Part shown: positions 45,436 through 53,693 of the stretch, piece by piece | Layout: every line of letters starts with the position of its first letter | Position numbering within the stretch: the first letter of the stretch is position 1 | NCBI RefSeq assembly: GCF_016862975.1 | Contig: NZ_BONZ01000088.1 | Span: forward strand, 1-64,000 | Reading direction: 5' to 3' | Source: Rugosimonospora africana | GTDB lineage: Bacteria > Actinomycetota > Actinomycetes > Mycobacteriales > Micromonosporaceae | DNA: 64,000 nt | Notes under the pieces: generated by a model | Database searches by the model: none | What the model saw: the letters and a program-made list of their open reading frames with translations, nothing else | What the model was told of the DNA's origin: nothing | Translations under genes and position numbers: made by a program

Positions 45436-46533
45436 GTGGTGACATCGCTGCTCGCGACTGGTCTGGGTCGTGGCGAGGCGCCAGACACGCCGAGCCGGAC
45501 TGGTCGGAAACCCACACCGGATGCCGACATTAAGTTCGCGCGCATCGTGGATGCGTTGACCCGGCGGGGCTTTCTCGGTGCCGCTGCCGGATCGGCCGCA
45601 CTGCTGGGCCTCGCCGCCTGCGGTGCCGCCGGTACGGGCGCGGCCTCCGGCAACGCTGGACTGGCCGCCCGGCAGGTGGACAGCGTCAACGGGCCGATCG
45701 CCGTACCGGCCCGCCCGGCCCGGGTGGTGACCCTGGACGACTTCTCCATGGCCGCGATGTTCGACCTCGGGATGGATCCCGTGGGCGTCTACAGCGCCGG
45801 CGAGCAGTACGTCCAGCCGCAGTTCCTGGCCAAGTGGCGCACGATCGCGAAGATTTCCGGGGGCACGATCGGCGGTGCCGTCGACCTGGAAAAGGTCGCC
45901 GCGTGCAAGCCCGACCTGATCCTGGGTATCGACGCGCAGAAGTCGCCGTATGACCAGTTGACGGCGCTGGCGCCGACGGTCATTATGCCGTTCGCCGCGT
46001 CGAAGGTGGCCTGGCGGGACATGACGGAGGACACCGCCACGGCGGTCGGCCGCACCGACGCTCTCCAGGCCCTGCGAAGCCGCTACGCGTCGCGTACCGC
46101 CGAGATCAAGAGCAGGTATGCCGGCGTTCTCGCCGTGAGCCGGTGGGACGTACTGCAGGGCGGCTTCGACCAGGGACAGTACTGGCTCTACGGCCCGGCG
46201 TCGCCGATCGGAACGATCCTGGCCGACGCGGGCGTGCGCTTCGCGAGCGGGTCGGCCGCAACCACGGCACCGACCGGACAGCGTGCCCTGTCCTACGAGC
46301 GGATCGACGCGCTGGCCGACGCCGACGCGGTCTTCTACTACACCACCAACGACGGGAAGCCGGCGAATCTGGGACCGCAACTGTTCGCGCAGCAGGCGTT
46401 CACCCAGCTTTCTGCGGCGCGGCAGCGGCACCTATTCGGCAGCATCCATTTCCTGCCCGGGGGCTACAGCGACGCGCTCGGCGCACTGGACGCGCTGGAG
46501 ACCGCGCTGGAGACCGCGCTGAAGTCACTGTAA
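45436..46533 (+). CDS. Second iron-siderophore-binding lipoprotein, Tat-type signal
   Basis: The 365-residue protein starts with GTG at 45436 (AAAGGA upstream). A 42-residue polar leader precedes a twin-arginine lipoprotein signal (TRRGFLGAAAGSAALLGLAAC). The mature part is a class III binding domain (PARVVTLDDFSMAAMFDLGM; KPDLILGIDAQ). It lies 54 bp after the siderophore-interacting gene and so is likely cotranscribed, but I see no iron box directly before it. Two binding proteins with one permease pair suggest that more than one siderophore is accepted. Confidence 0.92.
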   Translation: MVTSLLATGLGRGEAPDTPSRTGRKPTPDADIKFARIVDALTRRGFLGAAAGSAALLGLAACGAAGTGAASGNAGLAARQVDSVNGPIAVPARPARVVTLDDFSMAAMFDLGMDPVGVYSAGEQYVQPQFLAKWRTIAKISGGTIGGAVDLEKVAACKPDLILGIDAQKSPYDQLTALAPTVIMPFAASKVAWRDMTEDTATAVGRTDALQALRSRYASRTAEIKSRYAGVLAVSRWDVLQGGFDQGQYWLYGPASPIGTILADAGVRFASGSAATTAPTGQRALSYERIDALADADAVFYYTTNDGKPANLGPQLFAQQAFTQLSAARQRHLFGSIHFLPGGYSDALGALDALETALETALKSL

Positions 46534-46567
46534 CCCGCCATTCGTCCGCCGGCCGCCGCCGGGGGTT

Positions 46568-47404
46568 TCACCGCACGTAGCTCCCACCGTCCGGGCTGAT
46601 CCCGTCCGGGTGGGCCCCGCCGGGCCGGCGGACCGCGGGAACTACCAGCGGCGTGCCCGACTCCGGGTCGGTGATGATGCGGCAGCGCAGCCCGAAGACC
46701 TGTTCGACCAGTTCCGCGGTGACGATCTCGCCCGGTCCGCCCTCGGCGATGATCCGTCCCTGGCGCATGGCGATCAGGTGGGTGGCGTACCGGCAGGCGT
46801 GGTTGAGGTCGTGCAGCACCAGGATGAGGGTTCGGCCCCCGCGTTCGTGCAGGTCGCGACACAGGTCCAGCACGTCGATCTGGTGGGCGATGTCCAGGAA
46901 CGTGGTGGGCTCGTCGAGCAGCATGATCGGGGTCTGCTGGGCCAGAGCCATCGCCAGCCACACCCGCTGGCGCTGGCCGCCGGACAGTTCGTCGACGTAG
47001 CGGTCCGCCAGTTCGGTGATTCCGGTGGCGGTCATGGCGTCGGTGACCGCTAGCTCGTCGTTCGGCGACCACTGCCGCAGCAGGCCCTGGTGCGGGTACC
47101 GGCCGCGGCCGACCAGATCGCTGACCGTGATGCCGTCCGGTGCGATCGGGCCCTGTGGCAGCAGCCCGAGCCGGCGCGCGACCTCCTTGGACGGCAGCGA
47201 CCGGATCTGTTGCCCGTCCAGGAGCACCGCCCCCGCCCTGGGGGTGAGCATCCGCGCCAGTCCGCGCAGCAGCGTGGACTTCCCGCAGCCGTTGGCGCCG
47301 ACGATGACCGTGAACGACTGGTCGGGGATCGTGACGTCCAGGTCACGGACGATGGTGCGCTGGTCGTAGGCCAGTTCGACGTGCTCGGCACGCAGGCGGC
47401 TCAC
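46568..47404 (-). CDS. Siderophore ABC transporter ATPase (FepC/FecE type)
   Basis: The protein has 278 residues from the GTG at 47404 (GAAGGGA upstream). Walker A GANGCGKST is at 36-44, signature LSGGQ at 140-144 and Walker B MLLDEP at 161-166. The sequence after the switch histidine (VLHDLNHACRYATHLIAMRQ) is of the iron-siderophore class. It follows the two permeases in the same operon and is convergent with the second binding lipoprotein. The C-terminal tail is longer than usual (VVPAVRRPGGAHPDGI). Confidence 0.95.
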   Translation of the reverse strand: MSRLRAEHVELAYDQRTIVRDLDVTIPDQSFTVIVGANGCGKSTLLRGLARMLTPRAGAVLLDGQQIRSLPSKEVARRLGLLPQGPIAPDGITVSDLVGRGRYPHQGLLRQWSPNDELAVTDAMTATGITELADRYVDELSGGQRQRVWLAMALAQQTPIMLLDEPTTFLDIAHQIDVLDLCRDLHERGGRTLILVLHDLNHACRYATHLIAMRQGRIIAEGGPGEIVTAELVEQVFGLRCRIITDPESGTPLVVPAVRRPGGAHPDGISPDGGSYVR

Positions 47405-47432
47405 CGGCGGTTCCCTTCTCGACGGGTTCTGC

Positions 47433-48509
47433 TCATCCGTGTCCCCGGCGCCACTGGCGGGCCAACAGCCAGACCAGGTAGACGCCGCCGATGACGCCGG
47501 TGGCGACGCCGACCGGCAGTTGGGTGGGCGCGAAGGCGCGCTGGGCGGCCAGGTCGCTGGCGGACAGGACCAGCGCGCCGACCAGGGCCGAGGGCAGTAC
47601 GTTGGGGCCGGGCACGGCGGTGAGCCGGCGCGCGATCTGCGGTGCGGCCAGCGCGACGAACGCGATCGGTCCGGCGCTGGCCGTCGCGATCGCGGTGAGT
47701 CCGACGCCGACGACCACCGAGGCGAGCCGGGTACGTTCCGCGCGGACGCCCAGTGCCCGGGCGGTGTCGTCACCGAGTTCGAGCATCCGCAGCTCGCGCC
47801 CGAGCAAGCAGGCCAGCGGCAGGAGCACCGCGAGCGCGATCGCCACCGGCCTGACATGCTCCCAGCCGCGGCCGTTGAGGCTGCCGGTCAGCCAGACCGC
47901 CGCGGTCTGAGCGTCGGTGATGTCGGCTCGGGTCAGCAGGTACGAGTTGACGGACGACAGCATGGCCGCGGCACCGATCCCGACGAGGATGAGCCGGTAC
48001 CCCTGTACGCCGCGCCTGACGGCCAGCAGGTACACCAGCAGCGCGGTGGCGACGCCGCCCAGCACCGAGCCCGCGGCGATCTGGAACATCGTGCCGTGCA
48101 GCACGAGGATGACCAGCAGCGCGCCGGTCGCGGCGCCGGTGTCGAAGCCGACGATGTCGGGGGAGCCGAGCGGGTTGCGCGACAGGCTCTGGAAGACCGC
48201 GCCGCCGACGCCGAGGGCGACGCCCACGAGCAGCCCGGTCAACAGTCGCGGCAGGCGCAGCGTCGTGACGATGAACTGTGCCGCGCCGTTGCCGCGGCCG
48301 ACGATCGCGGGGATGGCGTCCCGCAACGAGATGGGGTAGTCGCCGGTGGTCAGGATCACCGCGGAGACGACCAGGATCAGCGCGACCAGGACGCCGGCCA
48401 CCAGGCAGGAGCGGGTGTGCACGCGCACCGACAGGCCGCTGCGACGGCTGCCGAGAATCCGGGTGTGGACGGGACGGGCCCGGATGGCGCCGATCGGTCC
48501 GCCGGTCAC
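47433..48509 (-). CDS. Siderophore ABC transporter permease (FepG type)
   Basis: The GTG at 48509 overlaps the upstream permease stop by 4 nt and gives 358 residues. The much longer frame to 49574 is an antisense-free extension over the other permease and is false. It has the FecCD fold of about ten helices, with LRLPRLLTGLLVGVALGVGG and FQSLSRNPLGSPDIVGFDTG near the N-terminus and AGPIAFVALAAPQIARRLT. It pairs with the other permease in the membrane to import ferric siderophore. Confidence 0.94.
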   Translation of the reverse strand: MTGGPIGAIRARPVHTRILGSRRSGLSVRVHTRSCLVAGVLVALILVVSAVILTTGDYPISLRDAIPAIVGRGNGAAQFIVTTLRLPRLLTGLLVGVALGVGGAVFQSLSRNPLGSPDIVGFDTGAATGALLVILVLHGTMFQIAAGSVLGGVATALLVYLLAVRRGVQGYRLILVGIGAAAMLSSVNSYLLTRADITDAQTAAVWLTGSLNGRGWEHVRPVAIALAVLLPLACLLGRELRMLELGDDTARALGVRAERTRLASVVVGVGLTAIATASAGPIAFVALAAPQIARRLTAVPGPNVLPSALVGALVLSASDLAAQRAFAPTQLPVGVATGVIGGVYLVWLLARQWRRGHG

Positions 48510-49561
48510 AGCGCCACCAGCCGCCGGCGACGGGCGAGCAGCACCAGGACCGGGGCGCCGACGAACGCGGTCACGATGCCGACCTCGATCTCCCCGGGCC
48601 GGGCGACGACCCGGCCGACGATGTCCGCCGCGAGCAACAGGGCGGGTGCCAACACCATCGAGTACGGCAGCACCCAGCGCTGGTCGGGGCCGGTGATGGC
48701 GCGCACCAGGTGCGGAACGGCCAGCCCGACGAAACCGATCGGGCCCGCCGCCGCGGTCGCCGCTCCACAGAGCAGGGTGATGGCGAGGATGCCCAGCACC
48801 CGGGTGCGGCCGAGATGCGCGCCCAGCGCCCGTCCGGCGTCGTCGCCGAGGGCGATCGCGTTCAGCGGCCGGGCCAGCCCGAGCGCGAGTACGGCGCCGG
48901 CGAGCAGGAACGGTCCGGTCTGCCAGAGTACGGTCAGGTCGCGCCCGGCAATCGCGCCGACCGACCAGAACCGGAAGTCGTTGAACGTCCGCTGATCGGT
49001 CAGCACCAGCCCGGAGATGAACGACTCGAGCACCGCGCTGATCGCGGCACCGGCCAGCGCCAGGCGTACCGGGGTGGCGGCGGAGCGGCCGCGCGAGCCG
49101 AGCAGGTAGACGCCGACCGCGGCGACCGCCGCGCCGGCGAGGGCGAACCACACGTACCCGCTGGCGCTGCGCACACCCACCACGCCGATCGCGGCGACGA
49201 CCGCGGCGGCGGCGCCGGCGTTGACCCCCAACAGGCCGGGGTCGGCCAGCGGGTTGCGGGTCAGGGCCTGCATCAGGGCACCGGCCAGGCCGAGCCCGGC
49301 GCCGACGGCCAGCCCCAGCGCGGTGCGGGGCAGCCGGAGGCTGTAGATCACCACGCCGTCGTCCGAGCCGTCGTAGTGCAGCAGTTCGTGCACGACAGTG
49401 CCCGGCGGGATGGGTTTGGCGCCGACGGCCAGGCTCAGCAGCGCGACGAGCAGCAGCGCCGCGACCGCCGCCAGGAGGCCGGCGAGCCGCACGATCCAGC
49501 GGCTCGACCGGCGGCTCGCAGCGACCCCGGCGGCTGGCCGAACCGTGTCCAGGACGTCCAC
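48506..49561 (-). CDS. Siderophore ABC transporter permease (FepD type)
   Basis: I chose the GTG at 49561, with GGAGG upstream and the iron box before it; the frame from 49693 would run through the iron box. The product has 351 residues and ten predicted helices, with the FecCD signatures LRLPRTALGLAVGAGLGLAG, MQALTRNPLADPGLLGVNAG and AGPIGFVGLAVPHLVR. It is the first gene of the transporter operon and is divergent from the DUF4331 gene. Confidence 0.94.
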   Translation of the reverse strand: MDVLDTVRPAAGVAASRRSSRWIVRLAGLLAAVAALLLVALLSLAVGAKPIPPGTVVHELLHYDGSDDGVVIYSLRLPRTALGLAVGAGLGLAGALMQALTRNPLADPGLLGVNAGAAAAVVAAIGVVGVRSASGYVWFALAGAAVAAVGVYLLGSRGRSAATPVRLALAGAAISAVLESFISGLVLTDQRTFNDFRFWSVGAIAGRDLTVLWQTGPFLLAGAVLALGLARPLNAIALGDDAGRALGAHLGRTRVLGILAITLLCGAATAAAGPIGFVGLAVPHLVRAITGPDQRWVLPYSMVLAPALLLAADIVGRVVARPGEIEVGIVTAFVGAPVLVLLARRRRLVAL

Positions 49562-49584
49562 GTACCGCCTCCATCCCGCGGTTC

Positions 49585-49603
49585 TTAGGGTAGGCAAACC
49601 TAA
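49585..49603. promoter_or_regulatory. Iron box (IdeR/DmdR-type operator) of the permease operon
   Basis: Read on the minus strand, TTAGGTTTGCCTACCCTAA matches the 19-bp consensus at 16 positions. It lies 23 bp upstream of the permease GTG. It fits iron repression of the permease-ATPase operon. Confidence 0.85.
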
Positions 49604-49776
49604 CAAGCGGTGACTATAGCGGACCGCCGCGACGGCGTGCCGACCGGCGCGGTGTGCCCTGGCACGCGGGTACACCTTCGCCGAATCGAGCACGCCGGGA
49701 CCGTGACCACGGCTAGCGTCAGTAAGGGAAATCCGGCCCGACCGGCACCGCGCGCCCGCGTGCCCGAAGGAGTGAC

Positions 49777-50772
49777 ATGTCGAACCACTTCAGCGCCGAC
49801 AACCTCAAGTTTCCCGGCGACGACCGTCGCCTCGAGCTGACCGACGTGTTCGCCTTCGCCTCGCCGGAGGATCCCGGCAAGACAGTGCTGATCATCGATG
49901 CGAACCCGACCGTTGCCCCGCCGCCGATTCCGGCACCCACCACCGGCCCGGAGTTCTGCCCCGGCGCGGTGTACCGGATCAACATCGACAGTGACGGCGA
50001 CGCACAGGCCGACGTCGCGTTCACCTTCACCTTCTCGGAGTACGCGAACGGCAGCCAGACCGGGACCGCGTGGTGCGCCACCGGTGGCGATGCCCGCCAG
50101 CCCGAGCCTGCCGGCCAGGTGCTCGTCGACTCCTTCCCGGTCAGCTTCGACGGTTCGGCGCAGCCCATCCTGGTCGGCGGGCCGAGCCAGATCCGGCTGT
50201 TCGCCGGGCTGCGCAGCGATCCGTTCTTCGCTGATGTCGAGGGGGCACTGCACGGGTTCGAGTGGACCGGGCACGACGACTTCGCCGGCAACAACGTGGA
50301 CTCCATCGTCTTGGAGGTGCCCGCCGATCTGCTCGGATCCGGGCCGTCGATCGGGATGTGGGCCTCGATCAGCCGGCGCGAGAACGGTGTGCTGGAGCAG
50401 ATGGACCGGGGCGGGAACCCGACCATCAACCCGTTCATCAACCCGGACGGGGAAAAGAATCTGTACAACACCCGGCAGCCCGCCGACGACGTGGCCAACT
50501 ACCTGGGCCCGTGGTCCCAGCTACTCATCGAGAAGGGTGGCTATTCACCCGAGGAGGCCAAGGCGGTCGCCATGCAGGTGCTGCCCGACATCCTCCGGTA
50601 CGACCGAGGCAAGGCCGCCGCCTACCCCAATGGCCGGGCGCTCACCGACGACGTCTTCAGCATGCGGTTCGCCTGGCTGACCAACGGCAAGGTGCCGCCG
50701 ACCGGCCTGATGCCGCACGCCGACCTGATGCCGCGCTTTCCCTATCTCGGGCCGCCCACGCCAGGGCACTGA
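49777..50772 (+). CDS. DUF4331 family protein
   Basis: The 331-residue protein begins MSNHFSADNLKFPGDDRRLE, with GAAGGAG just upstream of the ATG. It belongs to the DUF4331 family: LTDVFAFASPEDPGKTVLII, VYRINIDSDGDAQADVAFTF, LFAGLRSDPFFADVEG and NNVDSIVLEVPADLL. Family members are predicted beta-rich and of unknown function; similar fold segments contain acidic residues that could bind calcium. There is no signal peptide. It is divergent from the iron transporter operon but no link in function can be shown. Confidence 0.88.
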   Translation: MSNHFSADNLKFPGDDRRLELTDVFAFASPEDPGKTVLIIDANPTVAPPPIPAPTTGPEFCPGAVYRINIDSDGDAQADVAFTFTFSEYANGSQTGTAWCATGGDARQPEPAGQVLVDSFPVSFDGSAQPILVGGPSQIRLFAGLRSDPFFADVEGALHGFEWTGHDDFAGNNVDSIVLEVPADLLGSGPSIGMWASISRRENGVLEQMDRGGNPTINPFINPDGEKNLYNTRQPADDVANYLGPWSQLLIEKGGYSPEEAKAVAMQVLPDILRYDRGKAAAYPNGRALTDDVFSMRFAWLTNGKVPPTGLMPHADLMPRFPYLGPPTPGH

Positions 50773-51172
50773 CCGTCCGGTGCGGCGACGGGCGACCGGC
50801 GCACGCATCCCCGCCACCGCCGGACCGGTCTGCCCGGGCCGCAGTCGGCTCGCCCGGGGTCGCGGCCGGTCTGCCCGGGCCGCGGCCAGTCGGCGAGTGG
50901 CCGGGCCACCACCGGGCGCCTGCGCCCGGTCACCGCGCCGTCACCCAGGGATTACCGGGACGGGTCGCGCTCCGCATGGCTCGAACACCGCCGCCCTCTG
51001 GGCTGGCTAGACCACGGCGTCAGACGATAGTGTCAGCGAACTGTGATTGATCAGGTAGCCCTTAATCAATGACCGAGGCTGACTCGAAGGGCGCAGGAGT
51101 GGGCGCGATGAGCGGGCGCGGCGAGCACATCGGCCTTGTCGCCTGGTCGGTCTCGGGGGAGCGGACTCACGC
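50773..51172. other. Intergenic region with an 18-bp direct repeat and a dyad upstream of mltG
   Basis: The first part is very GC-rich and holds two copies of CCGGTCTGCCCGGGCCGC (50825-50842 and 50866-50883), each partly self-complementary; they may form the terminator region of the DUF4331 gene. The second part contains ATTGATCAGG...CCTTAATCAAT (51046-51070), an imperfect inverted repeat in unusually AT-rich DNA that could be a promoter or operator for mltG. Confidence 0.5.
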
Positions 51173-53566
51173 ATGACGGACTGGCGCAACCAACCCTACG
51201 ACGACGGTCGAGGTCGCCAGCGAAGGCAGCGTTCCGAATCGGACCGCGGGCACGGAGACTGGCGCGACCCGCGGGACGGCGCCGAGCCGGCCGGGTACCC
51301 CGAGCGGGGTTACGACGCGTACGCGCCGGCATCGCACGGTGAGGACAGTGGCTTCGCGCCGAGCTTCATCGAGCGCGGCTTCGACGACGACCCCGCGCCC
51401 CGCCAGCGTCGCGGCGTCTGGGGCCGCCGCGGAAACCCGGCCGCGGCCACCGATGCCGGTGCCGTTCCCGGCCCTTCTGACGTTGCCGGCCACCCTGCCG
51501 CTGCCGGCCCTCCTGGCGCCGGCAACGCGCCCGAGCACCCCAGCGGCGCCTGGGGTCCACCCGAGGAGACCGGTCAGCGCGGCGCCGGCCGCGGCGACGC
51601 CGGATTCCGGCGGGGCATGCCGGAGACCGGTGGGCTCGCCGACCGCCAGGGCTCGCCGGCCCGCGGCCCCGAGCCCCGGGGCAGTGCGCGTCGCGACGGG
51701 TACGACAGCGGGTATCGCGATCGCTACGACGAGTCCGGGTATGCTCCCGCCGGCCACGAAGGCAACGGCTATCCGGGGCCCGGTCGCGAGACAGCGGCAT
51801 ACGCCGACACCGGCTATGCCGACACCGGCCATTCAGGCACCGGTTATGCCGGCACAGGCTACGGCGACACCGGCCATGGCGGCCCGGGTTACGACGACAG
51901 GCACCGGGGCTCCCGCTACGGCGAGCCGGGCCATGCCGACCGAGGCTACGCCGCCCAGGGCTACGCCGCACCGGGCCAGGCCGCCTCGAGCTACGCCACC
52001 CCGGGTTACGCCGACCCGGGCCAGGCCGCCTCGGGCCAGGCCGCCTCGGGCCATGCCGACCCTGGTCATGACGACCGGTATCCCGGCCGCGGTTATCAGG
52101 ATCCCGGTTATCAGGATCCCGGGCACCAGGGTCCCGGCTACCGGGAACCGGCCGATCGGAACCGCGGCTACCAAGAGCCGGGCTACCAGAGTCCCGGCTA
52201 CGACGAGCGTGGCTACGACAGCGCCGGTTACGGGAGCACCGGCTACGACGACGGCTATCCCGGCGCCGGACCCGACGACCGGGGTTACGACCGCTCCGAC
52301 CGCGACCACAGCCGGCTCCGCAACGCCGTCCGCCGCCGCGACGACACCGGCGCCGCCCGCCGTGGCGACGAAAGCTATGCCGCCCGCCGTGGCGACGAGA
52401 ACTACGGCGCCCCGGACCAGGGGGTCGACGACGAGAAGCCGGGCAAGCCACGCGGCAAGCGCCGGGTGGTGCTGGCGTTCGTCCTCGTCCTGGTCGTCGG
52501 CTTCGCCGGAGCCATCGGCCTCGCCGGTTTCCGGTTCTACCAGAGCCACTTCGCGATACCCGACTACGCCGGTTCCGGCAACGGAACCGTGGAGGTCGTC
52601 ATCAACTCCGGCGACACCGCGACGGTGGTCGGCACGATGCTGACGAACAAGGACGTGATCAAGAGCGTCAAGGCGTTCATCCAGGCGGCGGCCACCAACC
52701 CAGACAGCGTGAAGATCCAGCCGGGTGCGTACAACCTGCACCAGCGGATGAGTGCCGCCAAGGCGCTGGACATGCTGCTGGCGCGGAACTCCGACGGCGC
52801 TCTCGTCAACCTCGCGCCGGGCATCACGATCACCGAGGGCATGATCTCGGTCGATATCTTCGAGAAGTTGCACGAGAAGACCGGCGTTCCGTTGGCCGAC
52901 TTCGTCGCGGCGGCGAAGGATCCGGTGTCGCTGGGTGTTCCGTCGTCGTGGTACACGCGCGACGACGGCAAGAAGCCGATCGTCTCGATCGAGGGTTTCC
53001 TGTTCCCGGACACGTACACGTTCACGCCGGGGGAGACGGCGAAGCAGATGCTGAGCGCGATGGTGAAGGAATTCATGGACGCGACCGGCCCCAGCCAGTT
53101 GAACGTGCAGGCCGGCGCGAAGACGTTGGGCATGACGCCGTACGAGGCTCTGATCACCGCGTCGATCGCCCAGGCCGAAGCACAGTCCAAAGAGGACATG
53201 GCCGGCGTCTCCGAGGTGGTCTACAACCGGATCTACCGCCCGGGCGGCGGTGACTCCGGATCCACGCTGTCCATCGACAGCGAAGTCAACTACTGGCTGC
53301 GGATCACCGGGCACTCGGCGCAGGAGTCCGAAAGCCTCACGGTGTCCCAGTTGACGAGTCCGAAGGACCCCTACAGCACCCACCTGAATCCCGGACTGCC
53401 ACCCGGTGCGATCAGCAACCCGGGCAAGGACGCGCTGACCGGTGCCCTGCACCCGGACACCACGAAGCGGCCCTACTACTACTGGCAGACGCTGACCGGC
53501 AGCCCGAAGGTGGTATACGCGAAGACCGCGCACGAGGCGTGCGCGCAGCGTCACGCCAGCTGCTGA
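51173..53566 (+). CDS. mltG: MltG-type endolytic transglycosylase with a long Gly/Tyr repeat prefix
   Basis: The 797-residue protein has a long cytoplasmic prefix (1-420), far longer than in most MltG. It is rich in Gly, Tyr, Asp and Pro with GY-x4-type repeats such as GYADTGYADTG and GYQDPGYQDPG. One membrane helix follows (about 430-452) and then the YceG/MltG domain: a LysM-like part and the catalytic domain with EGFLFPDTYTF and Glu669 in ASIAQAEAQ. MltG cleaves nascent glycan strands and sets their length. The normal tail (NPGLPPGAISNPG, then YYYWQTLTGSP) is intact. The prefix is probably disordered and could bind other divisome proteins or self-associate. Confidence 0.95.
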   Translation: MTDWRNQPYDDGRGRQRRQRSESDRGHGDWRDPRDGAEPAGYPERGYDAYAPASHGEDSGFAPSFIERGFDDDPAPRQRRGVWGRRGNPAAATDAGAVPGPSDVAGHPAAAGPPGAGNAPEHPSGAWGPPEETGQRGAGRGDAGFRRGMPETGGLADRQGSPARGPEPRGSARRDGYDSGYRDRYDESGYAPAGHEGNGYPGPGRETAAYADTGYADTGHSGTGYAGTGYGDTGHGGPGYDDRHRGSRYGEPGHADRGYAAQGYAAPGQAASSYATPGYADPGQAASGQAASGHADPGHDDRYPGRGYQDPGYQDPGHQGPGYREPADRNRGYQEPGYQSPGYDERGYDSAGYGSTGYDDGYPGAGPDDRGYDRSDRDHSRLRNAVRRRDDTGAARRGDESYAARRGDENYGAPDQGVDDEKPGKPRGKRRVVLAFVLVLVVGFAGAIGLAGFRFYQSHFAIPDYAGSGNGTVEVVINSGDTATVVGTMLTNKDVIKSVKAFIQAAATNPDSVKIQPGAYNLHQRMSAAKALDMLLARNSDGALVNLAPGITITEGMISVDIFEKLHEKTGVPLADFVAAAKDPVSLGVPSSWYTRDDGKKPIVSIEGFLFPDTYTFTPGETAKQMLSAMVKEFMDATGPSQLNVQAGAKTLGMTPYEALITASIAQAEAQSKEDMAGVSEVVYNRIYRPGGGDSGSTLSIDSEVNYWLRITGHSAQESESLTVSQLTSPKDPYSTHLNPGLPPGAISNPGKDALTGALHPDTTKRPYYYWQTLTGSPKVVYAKTAHEACAQRHASC
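51784..52300 (+). repeat. In-frame degenerate repeat coding for the Gly/Tyr-rich prefix
   Basis: Short units of about 15-24 bp code for GY-x(3-4)-like peptides such as GYADTGHSG, GYQDPGYQDPG and GQAASGQAASG, with degenerate tandem order. Units GGTTATCAGGATCCC and GGCCAGGCCGCCTCG are duplicated closely. This looks like slippage-driven expansion of coding repeats. Confidence 0.65.
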
Positions 53567-53637
53567 CCGCGGCACGGCCGGCCGGCGCGAACGAGCTGGC
53601 CGGTGCGACAGAGCCTGGCGGGTGCGACAGAACGGGG

Positions 53638-53676
53638 CCGGTGCGCGGCCGGTCCGGGCGGCCGGACGCGCACCGG
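53638..53676. terminator. Stem-loop between convergent mltG and dehydrogenase genes
   Basis: CCGGTGCGCG pairs with CGCGCACCGG (10 bp, with further CCGG pairing inside). It lies between the two stop codons and could terminate both. Confidence 0.6.
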
Positions 53677-53693
53677 CGAAAGCGAGGCCGAGG

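Noticed and set aside
47439-48995. A 518-residue plus-strand frame across the siderophore permeases.
   Set aside because: Arg/Gly/Gln-rich, without domains, and antisense to two well-supported permeases.
47433-49574. A 713-residue frame suggesting a fused double permease.
   Set aside because: The first half is out of frame with the real first permease and is shadow sequence. Two separate permease genes with a 4-nt overlap explain the region.
50825-50883. Direct repeat that might be a CRISPR or attachment site.
   Set aside because: Only two 18-bp copies, very GC-rich and self-complementary, no further units, cas genes, integrase or tRNA. It is more likely a hairpin or simple duplication.
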